A stretch of DNA of 64,000 bases, taken from Arthrobacter sp. NIO-1057 (GTDB lineage: Bacteria; Actinomycetota; Actinomycetes; Actinomycetales; Micrococcaceae). The notes under the pieces are model-generated. The model did not search any database and was not told the origin of the DNA. It saw nothing but the letters and a program-made list of their open reading frames with translations. Position numbers and translations under genes: made by a program. The stretch spans positions 990 to 64,989 of the forward strand of contig NZ_FMAT01000008.1 in NCBI RefSeq assembly GCF_900094805.1, written 5' to 3'. How positions within the stretch are numbered: the stretch's first letter is position 1; every line of letters begins with the position of its first letter. Below are positions 35,501 through 43,757 of the stretch, one piece after another.

Positions 35501-35763
35501 GGTCCACCTGCGAGATTCTGATCAACACTTGTTCGGCCACCGGATACCGCGGAAGATCAATACAATAGCGACGGTTGCTTCAATGCTCGTTCACCCTTAG
35601 AAAGAACGTCAAGAAATCAGCAGTGGAAATTATCGTTACTACTGTTATCACTTGGGTGGTGAGTAGGATAATCTGGAGATAGTTTGGTATCGCATACCAT
35701 GCCAAAGTTGAACATAAGGTCGTCGCGTACGAACTGTTAGCAAGATTTTCTGGAGGATCCCAA

Positions 35764-36216
35764 ATGTCGGAACATGGGCCGGTTGACCCACACAATGAGT
35801 CTGCCTCCGAGACGACCAATATTGCTCTTCCTTCAATGAACAAGGCATCAGAGCCTTCTGTGATTTATACGCTGAGCGAAGATGAAAAGAACGCGGTTCG
35901 CGCCCTTCCATCGGGTTCGGCTTTGCTGATCGCCCACTCGGGTCCAAATAAGGGCGCACGCTTCCTGCTGGATACTGATGAGAGCATCGCCGGCCGTCAT
36001 CCAAACGCAGAAATTTTCTTGGATGACGTGACAGTATCTCGTCGCCACGCGAAATTCATCCGTAAGGGAGAGACGTTCCTGCTCAGTGATATTGGTTCGC
36101 TCAACGGTACCTACATCAACGGTGACCGAATTGATGAGATACAGCTCAACAGCGGTGTCCAGGTACAGATTGGTAAGTTCCGCCTGAATTTCTATCAGAG
36201 CGTACCGAACCTTTAA
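35764..36216 (+). CDS. garA: FHA-domain regulator GarA/OdhI
   Basis: A 150-aa protein with a short N-terminal tail and a C-terminal FHA domain (residues about 55-140: SIAGRHPNAEIFLDDVTVSR, SLNGTYINGDRI). The tail contains SETTNIALP, matching the ETTSV phospho-acceptor motif of M. tuberculosis GarA and C. glutamicum OdhI. Unphosphorylated GarA/OdhI inhibits 2-oxoglutarate dehydrogenase; phosphorylation by Ser/Thr kinases (PknB, PknG) closes the FHA on its own tail and releases the enzyme. GGAGG seven bases before the ATG. Gene order garA-ftsR-bfn-merR equals Rv1827-Rv1830. Confidence 0.92.
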   Translation: MSEHGPVDPHNESASETTNIALPSMNKASEPSVIYTLSEDEKNAVRALPSGSALLIAHSGPNKGARFLLDTDESIAGRHPNAEIFLDDVTVSRRHAKFIRKGETFLLSDIGSLNGTYINGDRIDEIQLNSGVQVQIGKFRLNFYQSVPNL

Positions 36217-36285
36217 ACTGGTAGAGTTCTAGATTTCCACCCGCGGTCCGTCCGCCGAGATTTTTACTTCCGAGGTGCAGACCCT

Positions 36286-37041
36286 TTGCCGATCTTTGAC
36301 GCAGCCCGTAGCCCACGACTCGAGGCCGTACGCCACGAGCCTGTCCGGCAGGCAGCGCTGAATATCGGTGAAGTGCTCTCGGAGCTGAAAGATGAATTCC
36401 CAAGGGTCACTGCCTCTAAGATCCGTTTCTTAGAAGACAAAGGCCTTATCATCCCGCAGCGCACCTCGGCCGGTTACCGTAAGTACACTGCCAGTGATGT
36501 CAGCCGGCTTCGTTTTATCCTTTCAGTGCAGCGAGATCAATACTTGCCATTGAAGGTCATCAAGGATCACTTGGATGCTGTTGACCGCGGAGAAGCACCT
36601 GAAGCTTTGCCTGGGGGAGCGCCTGCAGCTCCTCAGCTAGTCAATAACGACATGGCCGAGGCGGTAGAAAACAAGGCCCGCCTGGTCTCGCTGGCAGAGC
36701 TACAGGGGCTGAGCGGCGCGAGCGAAGAGCTCGTAGATGAACTACTGAAATTCGGTCTCATCGAAGCGCAATCAGGCCTATTTGACGCAAACTGCATCAA
36801 AGTGACCAAGTCTGCTGTGCAGCTGGCTAATCATGGTGTGGAGCCAAGACATCTACGCCAGTTCCGTACCGCGGCAGATCGTGAATTCTCCCTGATCGAA
36901 TCGATTATTGGTAATGACTTGAAGAAGCCAGAAGTTTCGGCACGGGCCAGAGCCGCAGAAGAGGCACAAGAAATTTCACGTCAGTGCCTCGAAATCCACG
37001 AGGCCCTCGTGCAGCGTGCTATTTCACAGCTTGATCGTTAG
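36286..37041 (+). CDS. ftsR: MerR-family regulator FtsR
   Basis: A 251-aa regulator. After a 25-residue tail, ALNIGEVLSELKDEFPRVTA and KIRFLEDKGLIIPQRTSAGY form the MerR winged HTH. The C-terminal half is helical and unlike metal-sensing MerR proteins. The FtsR ortholog in C. glutamicum activates ftsZ. Start is TTG at 36286 with GAGG upstream; no in-frame ATG is well placed. Confidence 0.88.
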   Translation: MPIFDAARSPRLEAVRHEPVRQAALNIGEVLSELKDEFPRVTASKIRFLEDKGLIIPQRTSAGYRKYTASDVSRLRFILSVQRDQYLPLKVIKDHLDAVDRGEAPEALPGGAPAAPQLVNNDMAEAVENKARLVSLAELQGLSGASEELVDELLKFGLIEAQSGLFDANCIKVTKSAVQLANHGVEPRHLRQFRTAADREFSLIESIIGNDLKKPEVSARARAAEEAQEISRQCLEIHEALVQRAISQLDR

Positions 37042-37081
37042 GCTACAATTCAACAGGCTTTTACAACTCTAGGAGGCCGGC

Positions 37082-37564
37082 ATGCTGGAACTGGAGTTTT
37101 CCGGGATTCGTATTCAATTGCCTGCGAATCAGCCGCTGCTATTACTCAAATATCCAGCGCAGAATCTCTATCTGCCATTGTGGATTGGAGCCCCTGAAGC
37201 ATCGGCCATCGCGATGTCTGAGCAGGGTCTCACCCCACCTCGCCCGATGACACATGATCTGATGATCAACGTTTTTGAAGCGCTTGGCGTCAGCTTGCAA
37301 AGAATCGAAATAGTTTCAGTGCACAATGCAGTTTTTGTCGCTGAGCTTGTTTTCTCCAATGGTAAACGAGTGGATTCGAGATCATCGGATGCAGTGGCAT
37401 TGGCCGTCAGAACCAAATGTCCCATCATGTGCGCGGAACAGGTTTTGGAAGAAGCTGGCGTATCTATTGAAACGGACGGCGACGGAGAAGAGGCTCCTGA
37501 GGAGCAGCTACGTGAGTTCCGTGAATTTTTAGACAATATTGATCCTGAGGACTTTTCTTCATAG
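37082..37564 (+). CDS. Bifunctional nuclease family protein (DUF151)
   Basis: A 160-aa protein starting MLELEFSGIRIQLPANQPLL, with LPLWIGAPEASAIAMSEQG and SRSSDAVALAVRTKCPIMC, the DUF151/BFN core, and an acidic tail. The plant homolog was reported to have RNase and DNase activity; the bacterial role is unclear. AGGAGG precedes the ATG by six bases. Confidence 0.9.
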   Translation: MLELEFSGIRIQLPANQPLLLLKYPAQNLYLPLWIGAPEASAIAMSEQGLTPPRPMTHDLMINVFEALGVSLQRIEIVSVHNAVFVAELVFSNGKRVDSRSSDAVALAVRTKCPIMCAEQVLEEAGVSIETDGDGEEAPEEQLREFREFLDNIDPEDFSS

Positions 37565-37707
37565 TTGAAGCATTGCTGAATTCGACGAATTATCGACTCT
37601 CATTTGGGATATTCGAGAGCCCCTCGCGACACGGCTTAAAGTTAAGCTTGAAGGTCTTTGACCATTAGGTCAGATGGCCGTACCGTCAATGCATAGGGAC
37701 ATTAAAA

Positions 37708-37755
37708 ATGAACTGTTTTGTGATCATCACTCGCATCTGTGCGGTTCTAGTTTAG
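37708..37755 (+). CDS. Possible 15-codon upstream ORF before the merR gene
   Basis: ATG at 37708 has AGGGA nine bases upstream and encodes MNCFVIITRICAVLV. It lies in the 240-base gap before the merR gene, 50 bases upstream of its start. Two Cys and a hydrophobic run recall cysteine-sensing leader peptides of actinobacteria, but no terminator/antiterminator pair is obvious. May be a chance frame. Confidence 0.3.
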   Translation: MNCFVIITRICAVLV

Positions 37756-37804
37756 TCACCTAATATTTCGTTGAGAATCGTGCTGATACGCAAGGAGCAA
37801 TTGG

Positions 37805-38398
37805 ATGGAGTCTCGCCAGACAGGGCCTCGTCACGGGGTCGACGGTGGCATTAAGCATTCCAATACACAAGGGCTGCTCTTCACCGATGACTTGCCAGAG
37901 TTGGACGAGCATGCCGGGTACCGTGGCCCGGTTGTTTGCAAGGCTGCAGGTATTACTTACCGCCAGCTTGATTATTGGGCACGCACCGGCTTAGTCGAGC
38001 CAGCAGTTCGTGGTGCTCAAGGCTCGGGTAGCCACCGTTTGTACTCCTTCCGCGACATTTTGGTTCTCAAAGTCGTTAAACGACTACTAGACACAGGTGT
38101 TTCTTTGCAGCAAATTCGAGCTGCAGTTTTGCATCTGCGTGAACGTGGAGTCGAAGATCTAGCACAGATTACCCTGATGAGCGACGGTGCGTCGGTGTAT
38201 GAGTGCACGAGCGCTGACGAAGTGATCGACCTTGTCCAGAAGGGCCAGGGAGTCTTCGGTATCGCTGTAGGACGGGTCTGGCGCGAGGTGGAAGGTTCCC
38301 TTGCGCAGCTTCCTTCCGAAAGCTCAGCACAGCAGGCCATGCCTGAAGATGAGCTCGCTGTACGTCGTGCTGCAAAGGCTGCGCGTAACGTCGGCTAG
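37805..38398 (+). CDS. MerR-family transcriptional regulator (Rv1830-like)
   Basis: A 197-aa regulator. HAGYRGPVVCKAAGITYRQL then DYWARTGLVEPAVRGAQGSG is the MerR HTH; the C-terminal half is a helical domain with RVWREVEGSLAQL. In M. tuberculosis the equivalent gene closes the garA cluster. AAGGAG lies seven bases before the ATG. Target genes unknown. Confidence 0.88.
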   Translation: MESRQTGPRHGVDGGIKHSNTQGLLFTDDLPELDEHAGYRGPVVCKAAGITYRQLDYWARTGLVEPAVRGAQGSGSHRLYSFRDILVLKVVKRLLDTGVSLQQIRAAVLHLRERGVEDLAQITLMSDGASVYECTSADEVIDLVQKGQGVFGIAVGRVWREVEGSLAQLPSESSAQQAMPEDELAVRRAAKAARNVG

Positions 38399-38420
38399 TC
38401 AAGCAAACTAGTTCCATACT

Positions 38421-38466
38421 TAGTATTTAGGCCGGGCCACCAATTGGTGACCCGGCCTAAATACTA
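38421..38466. terminator. 46-bp near-perfect palindrome, bidirectional terminator
   Basis: Left arm TAGTATTTAGGCCGGG then CCACCAA; right arm TTGGTGA then CCCGGCCTAAATACTA, with one mismatch in 23 pairs. It lies between the convergent merR and parA genes and has A/T runs on both outer flanks, so it should end transcription from both sides. Confidence 0.88.
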
Positions 38467-38489
38467 TGTAGTTGTTGTTTCAGCGAGCG

Positions 38490-39305
38490 TTAGCTGTTCG
38501 AGTTTCCAGCGGATGCCATGATTTCCTTGAGCAATGCATCAAACTGATTGAGCATCGGTGCGGTAGACTTCGAAGGCCACTGGTGAACCGAATAGGCTGC
38601 ACCCTGAATTTGCTGCCATTCGGGGTGTTCTGGAATTTCTGGCTTCACCATGGAGTCACCAAACATTTGGCGCATTTCACCCAGGCGGAAAGTGTGCTCT
38701 GCAGAATCCTTGCGAACGCGATTGGCAACAACCTTTACAGGGCCCAGTGAAGGAGCGAACTCGCGCCGGAAAAGATCCAGTGCCCGCTGGGTACGCTCAG
38801 TACCTGCCACGGAGAAAAGGCTTGGTTCTGCCACGAGTAGCAACTGATCTGAAGCGCTCCACGCCATACGGGTGAGGCCGTTCAGCGATGGCGGGCAGTC
38901 GATCAATACCAGCTGATAACCGCTGGTGCGGCTGAGGATTTGGGTGAGGCGACGAAGATCCCTGGTGCGCAGGTCTGGACGATCGTAGATGCCGGTGTAG
39001 GCGTCACCTACGGCAACATCCAACACTGGGATACGCGTACGGGATTTCTTCTCTGCTGCCTTTGACTGCCAAGCGCTGGCGACAACCTGATCTTCTAGTC
39101 GGGCCCGACGAGCATTCTTGAGCATCTGCCCAATTGGTTGCTTTCCGTTGGCTCGAACTCCAAGGCCAGTGCTGGCATCCGCATGGGGATCCAAGTCAAT
39201 GACGAGAGTCGGAATGCCGGCGGCAAGTGCTGCTGAAGCCAGGCCGAGCGTTACGGAGGTTTTTCCCACGCCACCCTTGAGGCTGCTGATGCTCACTACG
39301 TGCAC
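38490..39305 (-). CDS. Orphan ParA/MinD-like ATPase
   Basis: A 271-aa ParA-family ATPase: SISSLKGGVGKTSVTLGLAS is the deviant Walker A, LVIDLDPHADASTGLGV the Walker A', and YQLVLIDCPPSLNGLTRMAW the switch II region. No ParB or centromere-like repeat lies beside it. Start taken as GTG at 39305, giving MHVVSISSLKGG; the frame opens 7 codons earlier at another GTG. It may position a cell-envelope or other cargo rather than DNA. Confidence 0.87.
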   Translation of the reverse strand: MHVVSISSLKGGVGKTSVTLGLASAALAAGIPTLVIDLDPHADASTGLGVRANGKQPIGQMLKNARRARLEDQVVASAWQSKAAEKKSRTRIPVLDVAVGDAYTGIYDRPDLRTRDLRRLTQILSRTSGYQLVLIDCPPSLNGLTRMAWSASDQLLLVAEPSLFSVAGTERTQRALDLFRREFAPSLGPVKVVANRVRKDSAEHTFRLGEMRQMFGDSMVKPEIPEHPEWQQIQGAAYSVHQWPSKSTAPMLNQFDALLKEIMASAGNSNS

Positions 39306-39656
39306 GGACCAGACCACGCCTTTCACTGTTCGCTAATTTAACGTCCCACCGAATATTTAGTCTCTCATCATCATAGTGTGCCGGAGCGCATTTCCCCGAC
39401 TTTGCAACGTCGGTTTTTGGTTATGGAACCAACTTAGTGATTAAAAGATCATCTTCAGCAAATATTTCTTGTGGTCAGACCACAGAGCGAAATGTTTGGA
39501 CGTTCTGGCGAAGGTCAATGTAGTGTGTTTCACAGAAGTGGCAAAAGCTTGTCACTTTGCCAGACCCGACAGGCTGTTGATGTCTCGGCTGGGCCAAGGA
39601 ATTTCATTCATTGGCCCGCGCATTATCAACCTGTACAGATTCGATGTAGGGACACT
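39306..39656. other. 351-bp divergent region between parA and pyc
   Basis: No gene supported. It contains a hairpin with T-run (CCGAC-N8-GTCGG-TTTTT at 39396-39418) facing the + strand, and overlapping dyads GGCAAA-N10-TTTGCC at 39540-39561. The pyc frame is open for 62 codons upstream of its ATG but that stretch has no family similarity. Confidence 0.5.
39396..39418 (+). terminator. Orphan terminator-like hairpin upstream of pyc
   Basis: CCGAC, eight bases, GTCGG and TTTTT. No + strand gene ends here, so it may terminate a short RNA or attenuate pyc. Confidence 0.4.
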
Positions 39657-42600
39657 ATGTTTGAAAAAATCTTGGTCGCCAACCGCGGTGAGATTGCAAT
39701 TCGTGCTTTCCGTGCTGGCTACGAGCTAGGCGCAAAAACCGTTGCCGTCTACCCACACGAGGATCGAAACTCGATTCACCGCCAGAAGGCCGACGAGGCT
39801 TACCAGATCGGCGAAGAGGGCCATCCTGTCCGCGCATACCTGGACATCGACGAAATCATCGGCGTCGCTAAAGAAGCCGGCGCCGATGCGATCTACCCGG
39901 GCTACGGATTCATGTCCGAGAACCCAGATCTGGCCCGCGCAGCAGCCGCAGAGGGCATCAAGTTCATTGGTCCAAAGGCGGACGTCCTTGAACTAGCAGG
40001 TAACAAGGTTGCCGCGCTGAAGACTGCTCGCGAAGCAGGCATTCCGGTACTGGAATCCTCGGAGCCAAGCGATGACGTGGACTTCCTGATCGCGGAGGCC
40101 GATCGCATCGGTTTCCCAATCTTCGTCAAGGCAGTGGCTGGTGGTGGCGGACGCGGTATGCGCCGCGTTGATAAGCGTGAAGACCTGCCAGAGCTAATGG
40201 GCGCTGCAATGCGCGAAGCGGGAACCGCTTTCGGTGACCCTACCGTTTTCCTTGAGCAGGCCGTGCTTCGCCCGCGTCATATTGAAGTGCAGATCCTTGC
40301 CGATGAACACGGGAACATTGTTCATCTTCATGAACGAGACTGCTCCTTGCAGCGTCGTCACCAAAAGGTTGTTGAAATCGCTCCAGCTCCGAACCTGGAC
40401 GAATCCATTCGGCAGGCGCTGTTCCGCGACGCGGTAAAGTTCGCCAAGACCTTGGGCTACCAAAACGCCGGAACCGTTGAGTTCTTGGTGGACACTGTGG
40501 GCGATCGCGCCGGTCAGCACGTGTTCATTGAAATGAATCCACGTATTCAGGTGGAGCACACGGTGACTGAAGAAGTCACCGACATCGACTTGGTCCAGGC
40601 GCAGATGCGCATTGCTGCCGGTGAGTCATTGACCGATTTGGGTATCAGCCAGGACAGCATCCAAGTGCGTGGTTGGGCATTGCAGTCCCGTATCACCACC
40701 GAGGATCCGGCCAATGGCTTCCGCCCAGATGTTGGAACGATTACCGTGTACCGCTCTGCTGGTGGTTCGGGCGTGCGCCTGGACGGTGGCACCATCTACA
40801 CCGGTGCCGAGGTATCCCCGCACTTCGACTCGATGCTGGTGAAGCTGACCTGCCGTGGTCGCGACTATCAAACGGCCGTGGCCCGTGCACGACGTGCCCT
40901 AGCTGAATTCCGTGTTCGTGGTGTGGCCACTAACATTCCTTTCATTCAGAACGTGCTCAGCGACCCACAGTTCTTGGCCGGAGATGTCGCCACTGACTTC
41001 ATCGACTCCCGTCCCGACCTGCTTACCGGTAACGAGTCGCAAGACCGTGGTACTAGGGCACTGAATTACCTGGCCCACGTCACGGTGAACCGTCCCAACG
41101 GTGAACGTATCGAGGGGATTGACCCGCGCAAGAAGCTTCCTGCCTTCCCGGGGGATAAGTCCGACGAGCCAGAGCGTTCGCCATTTGATGGTCCATCAAA
41201 GTCGGCGGTGCCGGCCGATGGATGGCGTCAGAAGTTGCTTGAGCTGGGCCCTGAAGGCTTCGCCAAGGCACTACGTGATGCGAAGGCCGTGGGCATCACC
41301 GACACCACCTTCCGCGATGCGCACCAGTCTTTGCTGGCAACCCGCGTACGTACCCGCGATCTGCTCGCTGCCGCACCGGCTTACGCACACAATGTGCCGC
41401 AGCTGTTCTCCATGGAGGTCTGGGGCGGTGCAACCTACGACGTCGCGCTACGCTTCCTCGGTGAAGACCCATGGAAGCGTCTGGAACTGCTTCGTGCTGA
41501 GCTTCCCAACATTCCGCTACAAATGTTGCTGCGTGGACGTAACACTGTGGGTTACACCCCGTACCCTACCGAAGTCACCGATGCGTTTGTGAAGGAAGCA
41601 GCCGCAGCCGGGATCGACATCTTCCGTATCTTCGATGCCCTGAATGACGTGTCGCAGATGGCTCCGGCGATCAAGGCCGTACGTGAAACCGGTACCGCGG
41701 TGGCCGAGGTAGCACTGTGCTACACCGGCAACCTGTTAGATGCCAACGAGAAGCTGTACACGCTGGATTACTACCTGAATCTTGCTCAGCAGATCGTTGA
41801 CGCCGGGGCACACATCATCGCGATCAAGGACATGGCCGGACTGCTGCGCCCTGCGGCCGCCACCAAGCTGGTCACCGCGCTGCGTGAACGCTTCGATCTG
41901 CCGGTACACCTGCACACCCACGACACCTCCGGCGGTCAGCTGGCTACCCTGATGGCAGCCATCGAAGCTGGTGTTGACGCCGTAGATGTGGCCAGCGCAG
42001 CCATGGCTGGCACCACCTCCCAGCCTTCGGCCTCGGCACTGATCGCCGCCCTGGAATTCACCGAGCGCGACCCGGGGCTGTCGCTGGAGGCCGTGGCTTC
42101 GCTGGAGCCGTACTGGGAGGCAGTGCGAGCACTGTACAAGCCATTCGAATCGGGACTGCCAGCACCAACCGGTCGTGTATACCAGCACGAAATCCCGGGC
42201 GGGCAGCTCTCCAACCTGCGTCAGCAGGCCATCGCACTGGGCCTTGGCGAACGTTTCGAAGCTATCGAGTCGATGTACGCTTCGGTCAACGCGATGCTGG
42301 GCAACGTGGTCAAGGTGACTCCTTCTTCCAAGGTTGTGGGCGACTTGGCCTTGCAATTGGTAGGTTCGGGTGTGGCTGCAGCCGACTTTGAGGAAAACCC
42401 GCAGAACTACGACATCCCGGACTCGGTGATTCAGTTCCTCTCCGGAGAACTGGGCAACCCTCCAGGCGGCTGGCCAGAACCATTCCGTACCAAGGCGCTG
42501 CAAGGTCGTAACGTGAAAGCCCGTATTGAGGACCTTTCGGCTGAAGACTCCAAGGCGCTGAACTCGGACTCGGCGACGATCCGAGCCACCTTGAACCGTT

Positions 42601-43109
42601 TGCTCTTTGCCGGTCCTACGCGCGACTTTGAAAAGTCGGTGGAGAACTTCGGCGATCTCTCGGTCTTGCACACCCGTGACTACCTCTACGGCCTGACCCC
42701 AGGCTTCGAGCATGTCATCTCGCTAGGCACCGGTGTGCGTCTGCTGGTCAAGCTGGTTTCGGTCTCCGAGGCTGATGAGAAGGGTTTGCGCACCGTGGTG
42801 GTCACCCTCAACGGCCAATCACGCCAGATCAAGGTCCGCGATGAGTCGGTGGAATCCACCGTCAAGTCGGCACCTAAGGCTGATCCGAACAATGCCGGTC
42901 ACGTCGCAGCGCCGTTCGCGGGCGCTGTGACCGTGAATGTGAAGGTCGGCGACCTGGTCGAGGCTGGACAGTCGGTGGCAACCATCGAGGCGATGAAGAT
43001 GGAGGCAGGTATTACTGCCAACGTCTCCGGTGTCGTCACGCAGATCACCCTCGAAGGAACCAGCCAGGTCCAAGGTGGGGACCTGCTCTTGGTGATCGAA
43101 CCAAAGTAG
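39657..43109 (+). CDS. pyc: Pyruvate carboxylase
   Basis: A 1150-aa biotin enzyme making oxaloacetate from pyruvate. MFEKILVANRGEIAIRAFRA opens the biotin carboxylase domain (to about 450), with the ATP-grasp loop VAGGGGRGMR and the active-site HIEVQILADEHGN and IEMNPRIQVEHTVTEE. The carboxyltransferase domain starts near 540 (ITDTTFRDAHQSLLATRVRT), with HTHDTSGGQLAT as metal/pyruvate site. The C-terminus is a biotin carrier with EAMKMEA, Lys being biotinylated. Length matches the single-chain family. Start at 39657 preceded by AGGGA. Confidence 0.96.
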   Translation: MFEKILVANRGEIAIRAFRAGYELGAKTVAVYPHEDRNSIHRQKADEAYQIGEEGHPVRAYLDIDEIIGVAKEAGADAIYPGYGFMSENPDLARAAAAEGIKFIGPKADVLELAGNKVAALKTAREAGIPVLESSEPSDDVDFLIAEADRIGFPIFVKAVAGGGGRGMRRVDKREDLPELMGAAMREAGTAFGDPTVFLEQAVLRPRHIEVQILADEHGNIVHLHERDCSLQRRHQKVVEIAPAPNLDESIRQALFRDAVKFAKTLGYQNAGTVEFLVDTVGDRAGQHVFIEMNPRIQVEHTVTEEVTDIDLVQAQMRIAAGESLTDLGISQDSIQVRGWALQSRITTEDPANGFRPDVGTITVYRSAGGSGVRLDGGTIYTGAEVSPHFDSMLVKLTCRGRDYQTAVARARRALAEFRVRGVATNIPFIQNVLSDPQFLAGDVATDFIDSRPDLLTGNESQDRGTRALNYLAHVTVNRPNGERIEGIDPRKKLPAFPGDKSDEPERSPFDGPSKSAVPADGWRQKLLELGPEGFAKALRDAKAVGITDTTFRDAHQSLLATRVRTRDLLAAAPAYAHNVPQLFSMEVWGGATYDVALRFLGEDPWKRLELLRAELPNIPLQMLLRGRNTVGYTPYPTEVTDAFVKEAAAAGIDIFRIFDALNDVSQMAPAIKAVRETGTAVAEVALCYTGNLLDANEKLYTLDYYLNLAQQIVDAGAHIIAIKDMAGLLRPAAATKLVTALRERFDLPVHLHTHDTSGGQLATLMAAIEAGVDAVDVASAAMAGTTSQPSASALIAALEFTERDPGLSLEAVASLEPYWEAVRALYKPFESGLPAPTGRVYQHEIPGGQLSNLRQQAIALGLGERFEAIESMYASVNAMLGNVVKVTPSSKVVGDLALQLVGSGVAAADFEENPQNYDIPDSVIQFLSGELGNPPGGWPEPFRTKALQGRNVKARIEDLSAEDSKALNSDSATIRATLNRLLFAGPTRDFEKSVENFGDLSVLHTRDYLYGLTPGFEHVISLGTGVRLLVKLVSVSEADEKGLRTVVVTLNGQSRQIKVRDESVESTVKSAPKADPNNAGHVAAPFAGAVTVNVKVGDLVEAGQSVATIEAMKMEAGITANVSGVVTQITLEGTSQVQGGDLLLVIEPK

Positions 43110-43133
43110 CAGTCGCCGTACAGTAAAGATCGG

Positions 43134-43171
43134 GCACAGGGGCTCGCAACGATGGTTGCGAGCCCTTGTGC
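43134..43171 (+). terminator. Terminator after pyc
   Basis: GCACAGGGGCTCGCAAC, loop GATG, GTTGCGAGCCCTTGTGC. A 17-bp stem with one G-T type mismatch. Little T-run. Confidence 0.8.
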
Positions 43172-43214
43172 TCTCTACAAAGATTCACACCACTGAAATA
43201 CCTAAGGAGCCGTG

Positions 43215-43757
43215 ATGCGCGCACCTAAAACTCCCGCTGGGGCAGTGCCGGCCGAAGTGGCAGCACGAGCCAGCCAGGTCGCTGCCGGGCGCGATTCTCT
43301 GAGCGTGCTGGTTTTCACGCTCAGCACCCATTTGCCTTTCTTCGAAATCGCAGAGCACTTAGCCGAACAATTTGGCGAGCTTGAAGTTCGTGCCGAAATT
43401 TCCACCGCTGGTCCACAACGGGTTCAGTCGGTTTTGGATGGGAAGTTCAAGGGCATCGATGTACTTGTGGTCATTGGGGAAACTGGGGCCGATGGCGAAG
43501 ACCAACTGATGGAACTGGTCCACTGGCTATTGGCTAACGGGCGACAGCAGCTGGCTGAGAACTTGATCTTTGCAGTGGTCGACGACGGACGACCAGCGGG
43601 GAATCCGGTGTCCTTCAACTATGTGGTGCTGCCACGCAGTTATCTTGCCCGGACACAGCGAAGCGGCCTCAGGTTACCCTGGGCCGCTTCGGCTCGTGAA
43701 TCGTGGGAGCTGGTTACTGCAGTTCTGGATTACTCTTTGGGCTTGGGCGCGGAGTAG
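43215..43757 (+). CDS. Hypothetical protein, flavodoxin-like fold possible (180 aa)
   Basis: Starts ATG at 43215, six bases after AAGGAG; a GTG one codon earlier is too close to it. The protein alternates hydrophobic strands and helices: DSLSVLVFTLSTHLPFFEIA, GIDVLVVIGETGADGEDQLM, NLIFAVVDDGRPAGNPVSFN. This pattern looks like a Rossmann/flavodoxin-type sheet, but no diagnostic motif is present. No signal peptide. It overlaps the end of fadD on the other strand by 28 bases. Function unknown. Confidence 0.7.
   Translation: MRAPKTPAGAVPAEVAARASQVAAGRDSLSVLVFTLSTHLPFFEIAEHLAEQFGELEVRAEISTAGPQRVQSVLDGKFKGIDVLVVIGETGADGEDQLMELVHWLLANGRQQLAENLIFAVVDDGRPAGNPVSFNYVVLPRSYLARTQRSGLRLPWAASARESWELVTAVLDYSLGLGAE

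Noticed and set aside
39471-39656. 62-codon in-frame N-terminal extension of pyruvate carboxylase
   Set aside because: The family starts at MFEKILVANRGE; the extension has no family similarity and the ATG at 39657 has AGGGA upstream.
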